64,000 bases of DNA, taken from NCBI GenBank assembly GCA_963803295.1, contig CAWDMC010000025.1, positions 124,001 to 188,000 of the forward strand, in the 5' to 3' direction. This DNA comes from CAWDMC01 sp963803295 (lineage in GTDB: Bacteria; Acidobacteriota; Terriglobia; UBA7540). Positions 63,653 to 64,000 of this stretch are shown here, piece after piece. The position numbers and the translations under genes are program-made. Under the pieces are notes generated by a model that did no database searches, was not told where the DNA came from, and was given only the letters and a program-made list of their open reading frames with translations. Position 1 is the first letter of the stretch, and every line of letters starts with the position of its first letter.

Positions 63653-64000
63653 TCAAACGGTAATCGTAGTTCCACCGAACTTAGTGAACGTGAACCCACT
63701 GAATGGCTCATTGAATAAATGTTGTTGGTCGCGAAGGATGCTGATCGCTACGGCTTCTCCGAGCAGCAGAGCCTGGACGGCATCGGATCGCCAGTGTATG
63801 CCGGTCATGCCCCTGCCCATGACGATGTTGCCGGCAAGCTTGTTAAGTTCGGTACCGACTGTGATTTCGCCAGCGTCCGCTCGGTCGTAGGGAACCGACG
63901 TCTGACCGTCATCGGCCGGCATCATCGGTTTCGGAATTATGAAAGAGGGATCAAAGAACGCCTTCAGAGCAGTCACACAGGCGCCGGCGATCGCGCCATG
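63653..64000 (-). CDS. Vanadium-dependent haloperoxidase-like protein (PAP2 superfamily), 3' part
   Basis: The frame is open through the window edge (HGAIAGACVTALKAFFDPSF) and ends at 63653. GELNKL-like TVGTELNKLAGNIVMGRGMT and the vanadate/phosphate-binding GIHWRSDAVQALLLGEAVAI, with its conserved His and the Arg nearby, match the C-terminal half of vanadium chloroperoxidases and their acid phosphatase relatives. The end FNEPFSGFTFTKFGGT is typical of the bacterial group. Whether it halogenates or dephosphorylates cannot be told without the missing N-terminal part. Confidence 0.85.
   Translation of the reverse strand, partial: HGAIAGACVTALKAFFDPSFIIPKPMMPADDGQTSVPYDRADAGEITVGTELNKLAGNIVMGRGMTGIHWRSDAVQALLLGEAVAISILRDQQHLFNEPFSGFTFTKFGGTTITV

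Overview
This window most likely comes from a soil bacterium of the Acidobacteriota, probably near Solibacter/Bryobacter. This is an inference from gene content: an hspR-type dnaK operon, Tat-exported sugar isomerases and Gfo/Idh oxidoreductases, an exported GH29 fucosidase, and many small reductases on moderately GC-rich DNA. No rRNA is present, so the placement is tentative.

Layout. 1-16 kb is mostly housekeeping: a partial rhomboid protease, queF, the dnaK - small Zn protein - dnaJ - hspR - dnaC-like heat-shock cluster with a HAIR-like operator, a ROK kinase, an ECF sigma factor, two tandem DsbA-like thioredoxin proteins, rpmE-thyX, a PfkB kinase and comM. 15-20 kb holds two toxin-antitoxin pairs and a hybrid histidine kinase. 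20-28 kb is an exported carbohydrate and cofactor region: sugar isomerase, HGSNAT-like acyltransferase, ApbE, an FGE-like protein, Gfo/Idh and alpha-L-fucosidase.

28.4-32.8 kb is the most unusual part. It is a wrecked type I restriction locus (hsdR and hsdS remnants) filled with GTAG-footed palindromes (REP/BIME). Two REP-associated tyrosine transposases (RAYTs) sit there: one has a BIME inside its reading frame, the other is frameshifted and lies between copies of a second REP family. A BIME array carrying an hsdR scrap has also been copied into a MITE-like element 8 kb away.

33-44 kb is accessory DNA: an IS with an integrase-type transposase, an OLD-like ATPase/TOPRIM gene, a sugar transporter, tRNA-Leu(CAG) followed by a damaged tyrosine integrase, remnants of an SbcC-like ATPase, a nuclease-like gene and a broken mpg. 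44-61 kb is a run of oxidoreductase, hydrolase and small-enzyme genes, mostly on the minus strand and several of them broken; one is split by an IS630 element in a way that TA-precise excision would repair. It ends with an mddA-like methyltransferase beside a DUF4395-like gene and a divergent AraC regulator. A second IS630 with a frame break at a C7 run and the 3' part of a vanadium haloperoxidase gene close the window.

Decay is concentrated to the right of 28 kb. One probable frame break also lies in the dnaK tail, so residual sequencing indels cannot be excluded for single-base lesions. Deletions, IS insertions and duplications are not open to that objection.
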